Source: Bromus sterilis
Lineage: Eukaryota > Streptophyta > Magnoliopsida > Poales > Poaceae
NCBI GenBank assembly: GCA_950022295.1
Contig: OX465596.1
Coordinates: 128,692,501 to 128,756,500, forward strand
Length of the DNA: 64,000 bases
Direction of reading: 5' to 3'
Part shown: piece after piece, positions 20,890-31,979 of the stretch
Layout of the letters: each line of letters starts with the position of its first letter
Position numbering within the stretch: position 1 is the first letter of the stretch
The notes under the pieces: model-generated
What the model saw: the letters and a program-made list of their open reading frames with translations, nothing else
What the model was told of the DNA's origin: nothing
Database searches by the model: none
Made by a program: the position numbers and the translations under genes

Positions 20890-23627
20890 ATGTCGACCGG
20901 AGCCGACGCCGGTCCTTCTTCTCAGCCGGGAAAAAAAGGAAGGAATTTTGGGAATACTCACAGGAAGAGGTTGAGGAGCAGAGAGAAGAGGAAGTACCTC
21001 CAGGCGAGGAGGAGTATGAGGAGGAGATAGATTCGGAGTCCGACTCATCGGAGGATGATGACATGGAGGAAGGGGAGAGGAACACCGCCGACGAGGATGA
21101 TCATGCTGGTGGCTCAAACACAGATAGTAGCCAGTCGAGGAAGCGGAATCAGAAACCAACCAAGGTCGGCACCATCAGGCAAGATTTTACCGTTGTGACC
21201 TCCGTTGGGATTCCTACCGAGCCCCAACGTTTCTTGGAAGGGTGTGGCCGTCAAGTCGCGGCGATCCTCCGGTACACCGTCCCGATCACCACAATAAACC
21301 TAAGGAATCGTGACAACACTCATTATTGTCAGCTCCTTCTCGACAAGTTGCACAGACGATACAAGTTCCCGGACCCGTACAACAACAAAAACCTCAAAGG
21401 GAACAAGGTAAACAAATGGGCCCTCAGGAGGATGAGCAAATCCATGTCCAGTTGGAAAACCCGGGTGAAGGGGGCAATTATGGAGCACGAGAAATCCTGG
21501 GAGGAGCTCAAGGAGAAAGAGCCGATGATCTACGAAGCTACCTACGACCTTTTCAAGGCTAGGTGTGAGCCCGAGGATGCCAAGGCCGCTAGTGCAAAGG
21601 GCAAGGCGATGCGGGCGCAAGTCATAGGTAACCACCGTCTCAGAGCCGGTGGTTACATACATTCCAAGCCTAAATGGGACAAGAAGGATGCCGAGTATGC
21701 CGCTGCGGGCCTACCTAACCCCTTTGAGAAATACAAAGTTGATCCACAGACTGAATTCTTTGTGAGGGCCCGGAGCCATAAGGACAAAGAAACCTCGAAC
21801 ATAGTTCTCGATCCTAAGGTTCAGGAGTTTACGGCTGCCTTGGTAAGTAGTTCACCACGTGACTTCCTTGTTGATTGAATTCTAGTTCCTGAAGTTCAGC
21901 TTCTTAGTGTTTCACATTCTTTGTGCAGGAAGATGAATTCGCCGCGGACTCATCGCAGGGATCGTCTATTAAGCCGGCCGGCCCGTGGGACACCACTTTT
22001 AACAGGGTGATGAACAAGGTTAAGACGGTTGAGAACGTGACGACGAAGCCATCGTCAGCCGGCCGTGTGGTCGGCTTTGGTGCGGATCTAAATTGGTCCG
22101 AATATTATGGGAAATCGGCGGAGCAGTCGGGTTCGAGGGGGCGCAAGGCGAGAAGGACCGAAGAAGACACCGCATATGTTCGTGGACTGGAGGAGAAAGT
22201 GAACATGCTTCCGCAGCTTGTCCAGGACGAAGTGGCGAAGACAATGAGCGCCCTCCTTCCTGATATGATGCAATCACCCGCGAATTATCAAGCGCGTGGT
22301 GGACAAGGGCCCATACTGGTCCTGAGCATGGTCGGCAACAACTCGGGCACCGCGGCGGCCGCAGTCCCGGCTCGTGCACCGACTCCGGCTCCCACGCCGA
22401 ATACGACTCCCGCACCGACTCCGACCGCCAACACCGCGACGCCGGCGCCGGACGTGATGGTGACTCCTACAGCCACGATAGAGCAACCGGGGCATAAGAA
22501 TAATGCACCCGCCAGTAGTAAAAAAAGGGCGACCGACGCCACGGGAGGCAGCGCACCCTCCGTCCCTTGCATGCCCGCCGTCGTCGGCGGGGTCTCTTCA
22601 TTGGCCGACCTCGACGCCCTCAAGGTAAATATAAGAGTCCGCAACTCAAACGAGCACTTCATCTCGTTGCCTTTTATTACTGGCATCTCTCTGATCCCTA
22701 AATGCATATGTCTCTTTCATAGGAGGACACTCCATGCATTCTACTACAAGTCGTGGACGGCGAGTTGAAGGATGTTGCCAAAGGTAAAATCCTTCAACCC
22801 CAAAATCGAGTGATGCACAATAGGCCGATGGCACCGGAGATGCATAGGGTTCAAATCTCTCTTGTGATTTCGGGCTACGAGAGAGTGGAACCTCCCATTC
22901 AACCCCCCCGGATACGATGATGACGAGCCGGCAGTCCTCAATGATTGTTTCGTCCAAATATGCCTTTGGCCGAAGACCCAAATGCGTTTGATGACGGGGG
23001 AAGGGGGCACCACACCAAGGACAACGCCGGTAATCGTCGTGCCGACGCCACATGATCCCATCGGCGCACAACAAGAAGACGACGATCTTGATGATGATAT
23101 CAGCGCCGACAAGTTCATCAATACTTTCTATGATGCTGATGACTTATTCATGCCTCCTGCTGAAGGAGCCTATCAGCATGACCAGGAAGCTCGCGGTCTA
23201 GCTGATCCTGCGGCGAAGCCTCCTTGCTCTACGCGTCTCTTTGCTGCTTCTCAGGAGATGTCTCCAGCAGCTTGCGCCTTCACCGAGCCTCAGGCAGATG
23301 CCACAGTGAGATGTATTCTCACCCCGTCCACACTCCATAAGGCGGCCACTGAGCAGATAAAGGCCGGTGCAGACTGCTCGAAATCAGAAAAGAAGAAGGG
23401 ACGGAAAAGAAAGAAGGGCGCTTCGAGCAGCCAACCTCCGATGACGATCAGGGCTCAGGACGGGCCACCGAGACCCAAGGATCTCTCTTTTGAAATCCAT
23501 GTGGCAGGTAGAGCGATACTACCTAATGACATGCTCGACCTTGCACCTTCGGATATGCAGAGTGTGCATCATAGTGTTATGGCATTAGAGAAGATGCTTC
23601 TTCGAGAGAAGAATCCCTCATACCCAG
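20890..23627 (+). pseudogene. CACTA ORF2 accessory protein, truncated (copy 2)
   Basis: The second CACTA gene. ATG 20890 opens MSTGADAGPSSQPGKK; the acidic domain and conserved block (GRQVAAILR, ITTINLR, SSWKTRVKG) follow one frame away, after a seven-A run. Exon 1 ends at 21842 before GTAAGT, and a short intron 21843-21928 ends TTTGTGCAG. Exon 2 (21929-22624) encodes a coiled region and a Pro/Thr/Ala-rich stretch. A second intron, 22625-22722, ends TTTCATAG. Both exon joins fall on codon boundaries. Exon 3 has a frameshift at a C run (about 22910), then acidic DDDLDDDIS and basic KKGRKRKKG stretches, up to YPVF at 23627 where the gypsy LTR begins. Family ORF2 proteins often continue into a Ulp1-like protease region; that part would be missing here. 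Confidence 0.75.
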
Positions 23628-24181
23628 TTTTCCTAGTGGTGTTATGTGAGTCGAACACTCAACACTACGCCTTTCTAAGGACCTAGGGGAATGCATTGTG
23701 TATAAAGAATGCTTACGGTGGGTTGCCGGAGTGAAAAGAAACCTGAACCCCCGTTTCCACACTTTTGCACAAGGGAATAATGGATCCTTGATCGTATTGT
23801 TGTGGATGCTTGCAAGATGTTTAATCATAAGAGTGCACTTATCTTAGTCTATAAGGTGTACTAATATAGATCTACCCACTCAACACTTATCAACAAAAAA
23901 CATACACTAGTAGAAAACAGGGCTTTGGTTCAGACCTGGCCAGCCCATTAGTCCCGGTTTAGTCACGAACCGAGACCCATGGGGGCATACGTCCCTGTTC
24001 GTTCGCCCAGGGCGCCGGCCGGGCCTCGTGGGGCATTGGTTCCGGTTCGTCTGGACCCATTAGTCCCGGTTCCAGACACGAACCGGGACGAATGGGCCTC
24101 CATCCATTGGTCCCGGTTCGTAGCTGGAACCGGGACTAAAGGCCAACCTTTAGTCCCGGTTCCTGCTACGAACCGGGACCA

Positions 24182-24439
24182 ATGGATGGAGGCCCGCCGC
24201 CCGCCAACGACAGCCCGCTGGAACGGCTGGAGGCGCGAGAACTTCGCCATGCCGCACGTGCGGAGAAGTCCGCGGCGAACCTGGCCAAGGCGAGGGCCAA
24301 GAAGAAGGAGAAGAAAAGGGCCGAGATGACGACGCGTGTGGAGGCGAAAGTCGCGTCGGAGGAGGCCACCAAGCGGGCGGCGCCCAGCGGCGACGATGAG
24401 GGCGCCGGGACCTCCGCCAAGAAGCAGAAGATCGAGTAG
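24182..24439 (+). CDS. Hypothetical Lys/Ala-rich ORF inside non-autonomous CACTA
   Basis: An 85-codon frame from ATG 24182 to TAG 24437-24439. It is highly charged, with AKARAKKKEKKRAE in the middle and SAKKQKIE at the end, so a long helix is likely. The GC-rich composition contrasts sharply with the AT-rich sequence that follows. No known domain is recognised. It may be a captured exon fragment or a remnant of the parent element's coding region; expression is unproven. Confidence 0.4.
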   Translation: MDGGPPPANDSPLERLEARELRHAARAEKSAANLAKARAKKKEKKRAEMTTRVEAKVASEEATKRAAPSGDDEGAGTSAKKQKIE

Positions 24440-24441
24440 TT

Positions 24442-24502
24442 AATTAGCTCTAGTCGTTAGATTAGACGCTTCTAGCTTCAACCTTCTATTATAAATATTA
24501 TG

Positions 24503-24545
<43 letters not shown>

Positions 24546-24635
24546 GTGATCAGTTAGCTCTAGTCGTTAGATTAGACGCTTCTAGCTTCGATCTTCTGTA
24601 ATAAATATTATGAATTATATATATATATTTGGTTT
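24442..24635. repeat. Tandem duplication around a (TA)n microsatellite
   Basis: The passage TTAGCTCTAGTCGTTAGATT through ATTATGAATTATATATAT occurs twice, starting near 24445 and near 24554, with a few substitutions. A long TA run (about 24507-24541) lies between the copies and a shorter one after the second. Confidence 0.9.
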
Positions 24636-24865
24636 GTTTCAATATGAAATAATTATTGTTTTTTATAATAATAATTTCAAACTCAAACGGTGAAGCGTGT
24701 GACATCATTGTTGTTTGTTAATCGTGATTGCTTTTTTAATAATTGTTTGGAATTCAAAAAATTAAATCATGTGATATCAAGACCTAAGGGTTAACATGAT
24801 TGATATCTTACTATTGTCAGGAAAACAACAAGTGCACACTTGGACACTAGGGGAGATAGAACCTG

Positions 24866-24921
24866 AAAGTTAAGCGTGCTTGGGCTGCAGTAGTGAGAGG
24901 ATGGGTGACCGGCCGGGAAGT
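24866..24921 (+). pseudogene. 5S-rRNA-like segment with intact box A and box C
   Basis: AGTTAAGCGTGCTTGGGC (24868-24885) and GGATGGGTGACC (24899-24910) match the plant 5S rRNA internal promoter boxes exactly, separated by 13 bases as in 5S rRNA, followed by GGGAAGT. The intermediate element between them is altered. Sequence upstream to about 24831 can be aligned loosely to the 5' half of 5S rRNA (GCAC start, AGAAC before AAGTTAAG). It is a fragment or derivative, not a working rRNA gene. Confidence 0.8.
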
Positions 24922-25620
24922 TAGATGATTTGGAATGAGATTAGAGATTAGAGATTAGAGATTAAATTCTGAAGCAGTGAGGAGGGGTGATTAGAGATTA
25001 AATTGTCAAATAATTCAAAGATTCGAAAATGAAAAAAATCCAAAAAAAATTTCAATTTTTTTTTCGAAAAGAATTCCTTTAGTCCCGGTTGGTAACACCA
25101 ACCGGGACTAAAGGTCCTCCAGCCCCCGCTCCAGCGGCTGCCACGTGGAAGCCCATCTGTCTCGGTTCATAAGCGAACCGGGACGAAAGGTCATGGGCTT
25201 TAGTAACGACCCTTTAGTCCCGGTTCCAGAACCGGAACAGAAGGCCCTCATCAACCGGGACAAATGGGCATTTTTCTACTAGTGATAGTATCGATACAGA
25301 ATATGGCGAAAACACATGACTACCTCTCCCGTGTGTCCTCAAGAACTCTTTAGCCTTTATAAGTTCAGTTGCTAGGATTATCCTTTTCTCAAAAGGATTG
25401 GGCCACTTGTTACTCCTCAGTACCTTTCACTTTTCTTGCTTTTATCTTCTCGTTGCTTATATCGAAAACCCCCTAAAAAGCTATGTTTCAGTGCTTGCAG
25501 CTATTCCTCTACCAAAGTCAGTTATCAATACCTCCTGCTCCTCGTTGGGTTCGACACTCTTACTTATCGAAAACTCTACAATAGATTCCCTACAGTTGAG
25601 GTTCATCAAGTACTTTTTTC

Positions 25621-25638
25621 TGGCACCATTGCCGGGGA
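25621..25638 (+). other. Primer binding site (tRNA-Asp type, degenerate)
   Basis: TGGCACCATTGCCGGGGA differs at two places from TGGCGCCGTTGCCGGGGA, the complement of the plant tRNA-Asp 3' end. It lies 12 bases after the 5' LTR end at 25608 and confirms plus orientation. Confidence 0.8.
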
Positions 25639-25721
25639 GCGTAGCGCTATTAGTTAGTGAAGCTTGTAAGTAAGCTTTTATATTTCTTTTTTTTATTTCG
25701 CCGTTGCTACTTTTTGTCCTT

Positions 25722-27259
25722 ATGGACACCTGTACTCTTGGTTCGTTGCTTTTTGGAAAACGCCCCACTACTGTGGTGGTCACTCCTTCCCCTACTGAAA
25801 TTGTGCCTTATAAAATACCATCTGGTATTATCGATTATGTCTTGGCTAATCTTTATGCAGGAGACAGACATCCAGGTGAACACTTGTTATATTTATCACA
25901 ACTATGTTCACTATTCAAGCTTGCAGATGTGTCGATGGAGTTTTTCATGAATAAATTATTCTCCGTATCACTTATAGATAAAGCTTCATATTTGTATAAG
26001 CTCCTCGATAACTCACATTTACTTAATTGGCAAGAGCTTATGTCTCTTTTTTATACAAAGTACCCTCTTCATGAAATTCATTGAGACATGAATTATATCT
26101 ATAACTTTTGGTCTCGTGACGGAGAAAGCATCGCTCAATCTTGGGGGAGACTCAAGTTCCTAATGCTCAAAAATCCTTTTCATGAGCTCCCCAAGGATAT
26201 TATACTTACAAATTTTTATGACATGCTTTCTCGTCTGGATTAGGAGATGTTGGATGCCTCCTCTAGTGGGGTATTTCAAACAAGAAGCGTTGAAGAGAGA
26301 TGGGATCTCATTGAAAGGATCCAGAAGAACACTAAAAACTGGGAAAATTATAAAGTTATTGAACCCATTATAAATAAGGAACATGAGTATATTGAGAGCT
26401 ATGTGAAAACTGATTACTTTAATAACTTTTGCTCTAAGATTGGTCTTGATTTCCAGCTAATGATTGATTTCTGTAAGAACTTTTCCTCTCATATTGACTC
26501 TTCTAAGGAGGAGAAGGATCAGCACCATAAACCTTGTAAAGAATTACATGTCGCTATTAATGTTGCTGACCCTATTTTGCCTGCAGTTATGTATGAAAAC
26601 CCCCCTTTTCCCGCAAGGATAAGGGATCACACTTTTGTGACATGCATAATAAATGAAAGTGGGAGAAGAACTGAGGAACCTGAGGAGCAGATCAAGGTCG
26701 ATCCTCAAGTTGCGGTGGTTAAAGATCTAGTTACTAATGATGTTTTAGATCCCAATATAAATTTTTGTGCTGTTTGCACTAACATTGTTACAACCAAGAA
26801 TAAAAGCCCAATTTCAGGTACACCAGTTGTATCTGTAAAAATAGGAGATCACTATTATTACGGGCTATGTGATTTGGGATCGAGTGCTAGCACTATTCCT
26901 TATTCACTCTATTAGGAGATCATGGGTGAGATTGCACCCTATGAACTTGAAGAGGTTGATGTTACTATTTGTCTAGCAAATAAAGAAACTATCTCTCCCA
27001 TTGGAATTTTGAGAGATGTTGAAGTCCTATGTGGAAAGTTAAAGTATCCTACCGACTTTCTGGTACTTGGTTCAGTACAAGATAGTTTTTACCTATTATG
27101 TTTGGCAGGCCTTTCCTTAGCACCTGTGGAGCTATAATAGATTGCAGAAAAGGTAAAGTTTTTGTTGAATTCAATGGAGAGCCATATGAATTTAACTTTT
27201 GTAAGTTCTCTAAGCAGCCTCATGGTACTAACTTACCTAGTAATGATAAAATTATTTAA
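25722..27259 (+). pseudogene. gag and protease region, Athila-like gypsy
   Basis: The frame opens at ATG 25722 (MDTCTLGSLLFG). The gag portion includes HPGEHLLYLSQLC, NWQELMSLFYTKYPLHEIH and, beyond an in-frame TGA at 26082, FWSRDGESIAQSWGRLKFL, which is typical of the gag domain in these elements. More stops follow near 26242 and at 26913. The protease active-site region reads LCDLGSSASTIP, keeping the catalytic Asp of the D-[LMI]-G-[SA]-S motif. A frameshift near 27091 moves to the frame of FGRPFLSTCGAIIDCRKGKV, and a TAA at 27257 closes the segment. The capsid and protease functions are lost in this copy. Confidence 0.85.
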
Positions 27260-29560
27260 GATATTGCTTCCATTTCTATTCCTCCTAATGATCCTTTGCA
27301 GCAATATATGGAAGACCACGAGAATGATATGCATATGCAGGAAATAAATGAGTTAGATGAAATATTCACAAGAAAAACTGCTATCCTTAAGCACAACCTT
27401 CCGATTGAACCTTTAGGAATCCTTTCACAACCAAAAGAAGACCCGGTGTTTGACCTCAAACCACTTCCCGATACTCTCAAGTACGCTTATTTAGAAGAAA
27501 AGAAAATATATCTTGTTATTATCAATGCTAACCTTTTAGGATTTGAAGAAGAGCGATTATTGGAGACACTTCGTAGACACCGTGGTTCCCTTGGCTATAC
27601 CCTTGATGACCTTAAAGGGATTAGTCCATCAATTTTCCAACATACTATCAATCTTGAGCCTGATGCTAAACTAGTTGTTGATCATCAACGGTGGTTGAAC
27701 CCAAGGATGAATGACGTGGTTAGGACTGAAATTCTCAATCTTCTACACATGTATCATCTATCCTATAGCTGATAGTAAGTGGGTAAGTCCAGTTCATTGT
27801 GTTCCTAAGAAAGGAGGTATGACTGTTGTTCCTAATGATAAAATGAACTAATACCTCAAAGAGTTGTTATTGGATATAGAATGTGTATTGATTAAAGGAA
27901 ATTAAAGAGGGAAACCAGGAAGGACCACTACCCGCTGCCTTTCATCGATCAAATGCTTGAGAGGTTGTCCAAAAACACCCACTTTTTCTATCTCGACGGG
28001 TACTCTGCCTTCTCTCAAATTCATGTCAATACTACCGATCAAGAGAAGACCACTTTCACGTGTCCTTACGGTACTTATTCTTATAGGCATATGCCTTTTG
28101 GTTTATGTAATGCACCTGCTACTTTTCGGAGATGCACATCTGCTATTTTTCATGGTTTCTGTTAGGAGATTGTGGAAGTCTTCATGGACGATTTCTCCGT
28201 CTATGGAACTTCCTTTGACCACTGTCTCCACAATCTTAATAAAGTTTTGAAGAGATGCGAGGATACAAATTTAGTTCTAAATTGGGAAAAGTGCCACTTC
28301 ATGGTGAATGAATGGATCATTCTTGGTCATAAGATTTCCGAGAGGGGTATTGAAGTGGACAAGGCGAAGATTGAAGCTACTGAAAGAATGCCCTATCCAA
28401 GGGACATCAAAGGTATTCGTAGTTTTCTCGGTAATGTCAGTTTCTATAGAAGATATATTAAAGACTTTTCTAAAACTTCGAGACCCCTCACTAATCTTCT
28501 TCAGAAGGATGTTCCTTTTGTATTTGGTGAAGATTGTAAGGAATCCTATGAAGTTCTTAAGAAAGCTTTAATAACCGCTCATAGTAAAACCACCTCATTG
28601 GAAATTTCCCTTCCAAATTATGTGTGATGCTAGTGATTTTGTAGTTGGAGCTGTTTTAGGACAAAGGGTTGATAAGAAATTGAATGTTATACATTATCCT
28701 AGCAAAACCCTTGATAGTGCTCAAAAGAATTATGCTACTACTGAGAAGGAATTCTTAGCAGTGGTGTTTTCTTGTGATAAGTTTAGACCTTATATTGTTG
28801 ATTCTAAATTTATTATTCATACTGACCATGCTGCCCTTAAATATCTTATGGAGAAGAAGGATGCCAAACCAAGGCTCATCAGGCGGGTACTCCTTCAAGA
28901 ATTTGATTTGCAGATCGTTGATAGGCGAGGAGCAGACAATCCGGTGGCGGATAATCTTTCAAGGATGGAAGATATACCGCATGATCCCATTCCAGTCAAC
29001 GACATCTTTCCAGACGAACAACTAGCTGTCGTAAAAGTACAATCTCTGTCCGAACTTGGTTTGCAGATTATGCTAATTTTAAAATTGCAAAGTATTTGCC
29101 TCCAGGTTTAACATTTCAGCAAAGGAAGAAGTTCTTCCACGATTTGAGGCATTACTTTTGGGATGACACTCATCTTTTCAAAGAAGGTCCGGACGGGATC
29201 GTGGGAAGATGCATACCGGAACACGAGCAAAAGGACATTCTCAGAAAATGTCACGATAGTCCCTATGGAGGACATCATGTCGATGAGAGGACGCACATAA
29301 GGTTCTCCAATCAGGTCTCATTTCAGGTTTTCTCCAGGTACTTTACTTTCTAGATGGGAAGGGCCATTCATATCGAAGATTTTTAACTCTCCGGTGCAAT
29401 CAAGATTAAAAATTTTGACGGCACCAAACCTCAAGTTGTGAATGGGCAAAGACTCAAGCATTACATGGCGGGAGATCCTGTCAATGTTGATGTAAATTTG
29501 ATACAGATAACAACTCATGAAGAATATGTTGCAACCCTGTTTCAGACACCAGAAGGAACA
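27260..29560 (+). pseudogene. pol region (RT, RNase H, integrase remnants), Athila-like gypsy
   Basis: After a linker (27260-27772) and a degenerate stretch to about 27900, RT motifs appear: RKDHYPLPFIDQML, FYLDGYSAFSQI, MPFGLCNAPATF and FMDDFSVYG, with catalytic FMDD at 28181-28192 just after an in-frame TAG at 28163. A frameshift near 28600 leads into RNase H (CDASDF, TEKEFLAVVF, HTDHAALKYL, NPVADNLSR). Another near 29070 leads to the integrase zinc-binding head (RCIPEHEQKDILRKCHDSP, GGHH). The DDE core is absent: the sequence jumps at about 29310-29350 to the integrase tail, ending NGQRLKHYMAGDPVNVDVN. The element cannot reverse-transcribe or integrate by itself. Confidence 0.9.
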
Positions 29561-31966
29561 TAATAAGAAAATATATGTATTATCGTAAGGAAACATCGCC
29601 AACTTCCATAAAAGTTCCATATTACGGGTTTTTGCAAAATTAGGAAAAATCGAAGCCTAAGCGGAGCCGGAGAGAAGCTCCAGGGCGCCCAGGCGCCCCC
29701 CTGGCACGGCCTACCTCCTGGCTGCGCCGGGAGGCCGCCTGGGCACCCCGGAGTCCGTCTTCGACCCCACTTTGGCTCGTTACTTTCCGTCTGTTGCAAT
29801 TTTTTTCTTTCTATTTTCCCGGATAGTCCCGACACCGCATCTCGTGATTTTGTGTGTTTTCTTTTCGAGATGTTTCTGCCAGGATAAAAAGCTTTTGTAG
29901 AGATGTCTTCTTGTCTCAAGTAGAGAAGATTTCATGGGGAAACGTCTACATGAAGTTCAGAAATATATCAACCAAGGGAAGTACGTTGATTGGGCTACGG
30001 AAGAAGAAATTGCTGAAAGGAAACCGAAGATGGAGCGCTCTGTGAGGGAAGCAGTCAAGATTATCACTGCCCAACAACTAGGGGGTCCATCAACACAAGG
30101 AGGATGATCAAGTAACCCAATAGTGGTGGGGAGTATCCAACCTAATTATGATCTTTCTCTTAACCTTTCAGGAACATCCCTTTCACTTGAAGATCAACGT
30201 ATAACTTCCACCATATTTGAAGCTTACCGCATCACCAATAAACTTTGCGAAGATTTCCGTGTGCTGAAAGTACAAGTGGAGATCTTGGAAGATGAAAACC
30301 AAACCCTTCGACGTATCATTAGAGATCTAAAGAATCAACAGGAATAGGAATGAGGAGTAAAGTCTCCTTGGGTAATGGCATCCCCTTAGCTTGTTCCAAG
30401 CTTGGGGGAGTGTCAGTATCTTTATCTTTATCTTAGTATTTTAGAGTCAAGTAGAGTGTTATCATGTCTAGAGAAGTTATCTTATGAAATAGGTACTTGC
30501 ATTGAGGTCTATCACTCCTTTGTGGAGAGTCTTGTATCCGTGAGTGTGGAGTCATCTATGACGGAATATTAATGAGAAGTCTATTGGTTCCCTCGCTGCA
30601 CTTGGTATTCTCTTCACGCAATCGACCTTATATGATGATTCTTATGAGGAGTATTGACCTTATATCATGTATGGCTTTGAAAACTTTATTTAATCTTGGC
30701 AAACATAGCTTTGGTCATATCAACATGCATGTTTTTCTCAAGTAGCGACATTTCCAAACCCTTTATGTTATTATGCTTGAAGTGTTATGTTGACAAGGAA
30801 GACAACTTGATGTGTTATTCTTACTTTATTGTTTATGCTTTATATGCTTTGCATCTAAGTCATCATCAATTGTCTGTTCTCTCAAATCCTTTGCTAGCCA
30901 AACTCTTTTCCAAGAAGATTTCTCCTTGTGCATCCATACCCTGAAACCAATATCTTCCATATGAGTCCACCATACCTTCCTATTCGTGGTATTTCACTAC
31001 CACTCCTAAAAGTATAGAATTTATGTGTTATCCTTAAATGTTAAAATTCTTCTATTTTGTGCCTCTTGTTGAGCTCATGAGGAAGTAGTAGGTAATTCAT
31101 GATCTTCTTAAGTTGGACAAGTTTTACCCCGGGATTGCATGTCTAATCTAAAAACCCATAATACAAAGAGGAACTGGCATGAGTGCGCCCAGCTCGTAAG
31201 ATAATACAACAAACAAACCCTCCTTCACGCTTGGTGTATGAGAAATCAGAAACTTTGGCAGTGATAAATAAAGGAGATTAAGGGGATTTGATCGTCCCCA
31301 CTTGGGAGCCGTTCCTAGAAACTTTTCTAGCTTGAGAAGTAATTGAGCTATCTATTAGCATTCGTTGACAAACTATACACCTCCAAAAACTTATTTTCAC
31401 TCTGTTTGATTTAAGGATAGCACATGAGTTTTCCCTACTTCCCCTTAACAGGGCATGTCCTTTACTTTTATGTTGAGTCAGTTACTTCCTACTTCCTTCT
31501 TTTCTTAAAAAGAACAGACATTTGATGTTGATGAGGATTCATTCATATAATGTTGCATTATGTTTTGTCATGCCACATCCTTGTTGACGTTATCATTTGA
31601 TAAGTAAGTTGTTTGCGAAAGCTTATTCCAAGAAAACATCTTCCTTTGTGTTTGCAATTTCACTTCATGACTAATAACATGTTGTTTCAAAATCTTCAAA
31701 TAGTTTCATTATAAAGTGAAAGAGAAAAGTAAAAGTTATTAGTTGTCTGTTGACAAAGGATATGTTTTCCATGATTTGATGAGTTTCCTTAGCCCTACTT
31801 TTGATTATAATTCTTATTGCTTTCTCATAAGGGCCTTATGAGTTGAGGTTGCTGTTGAGGATGCTTGAGTTTGGTGAAGAAATCATGATGCTTCTTGTCA
31901 CTTCACTCTCTAAACTTATCGACAGGTTTACCGAGCTTAGTATTCTCTTGGGACAAGCGAGGTCTA
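29561..31966 (+). other. 3' internal region of Athila-like gypsy
   Basis: Largely non-coding sequence between pol and the PPT. A GC-rich block (29660-29760, GGCGCCCAGGCGCCCCCC-type words) resembles the block inside the LTR at 32240-32340. A second, weak coding tract spans about 29936-30347; its last part (30123-30347) encodes a probable coiled coil (VLKVQVEILEDENQTLRRII). A PPT-like AAGCTTGGGGGAGT occurs at about 30398, identical in core to the real PPT. No antisense gene is visible. Confidence 0.6.
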
Positions 31967-31979
31967 AGCTTGGGGGAGT
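31967..31979 (+). other. Polypurine tract of Athila-like gypsy
   Basis: AGCTTGGGGGAGT directly precedes the LTR start TGATACATCC at 31980, the position expected for priming plus-strand synthesis. Confidence 0.8.

Larger units (their letters stand above)
14488..23627 (+). mobile_element. CACTA transposon copy 2 (right end lost)
   Basis: It begins CACTACTAGAGAAAAGCC, with CCA (14485-14487) as the candidate 3-bp target duplicate. The order is: subterminal palindromes, minisatellite, leader, ORF1 transposase, internal palindromes, GC-rich leader with intron, hairpin, ORF2 with two introns. The element stops inside ORF2 at about 23627, where it joins a gypsy LTR. The right terminus and the expected C-terminal part of ORF2 are missing. 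It is the same family as copy 1 in opposite orientation, and both genes have decayed. Confidence 0.92.
23905..25284 (+). mobile_element. Non-autonomous CACTA element, 1380 bp
   Basis: The ends are CACTAGTAGAAAA... and ...TTTTTCTACTAGTG, inverted repeats of each other. The flanking 3-bp duplicate ATA occurs at 23902-23904 and 25285-25287. The intact 3' LTR shows the empty site (AAACATAGTATCG at about 33108), which proves the insertion and its boundaries. Subterminal TTTAGTCCCGGTT / AACCGGGACTAAA units occur at both ends. No transposase is present. It carries a small Lys/Ala-rich ORF, a duplicated AT-rich segment and a 5S-rRNA-like stretch. Confidence 0.95.
23628..25608 (+). repeat. 5' LTR remnant, split by a nested CACTA
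   Basis: Bases 23628-23904 and 25285-25608 together match 32839-33432 of the 3' LTR. About 860 bp at the start of the LTR is missing. The junction with CACTA ORF2 lies at TTTTCC (23628), a few bases shared by both partners. The LTR ends GGTTCATCA just before the PBS. Confidence 0.9.

Noticed and set aside
24935..24966. Telomere-like AGATTAG tandem units
   Set aside because: The unit does not match the plant telomere repeat TTTAGGG and only about four copies occur.
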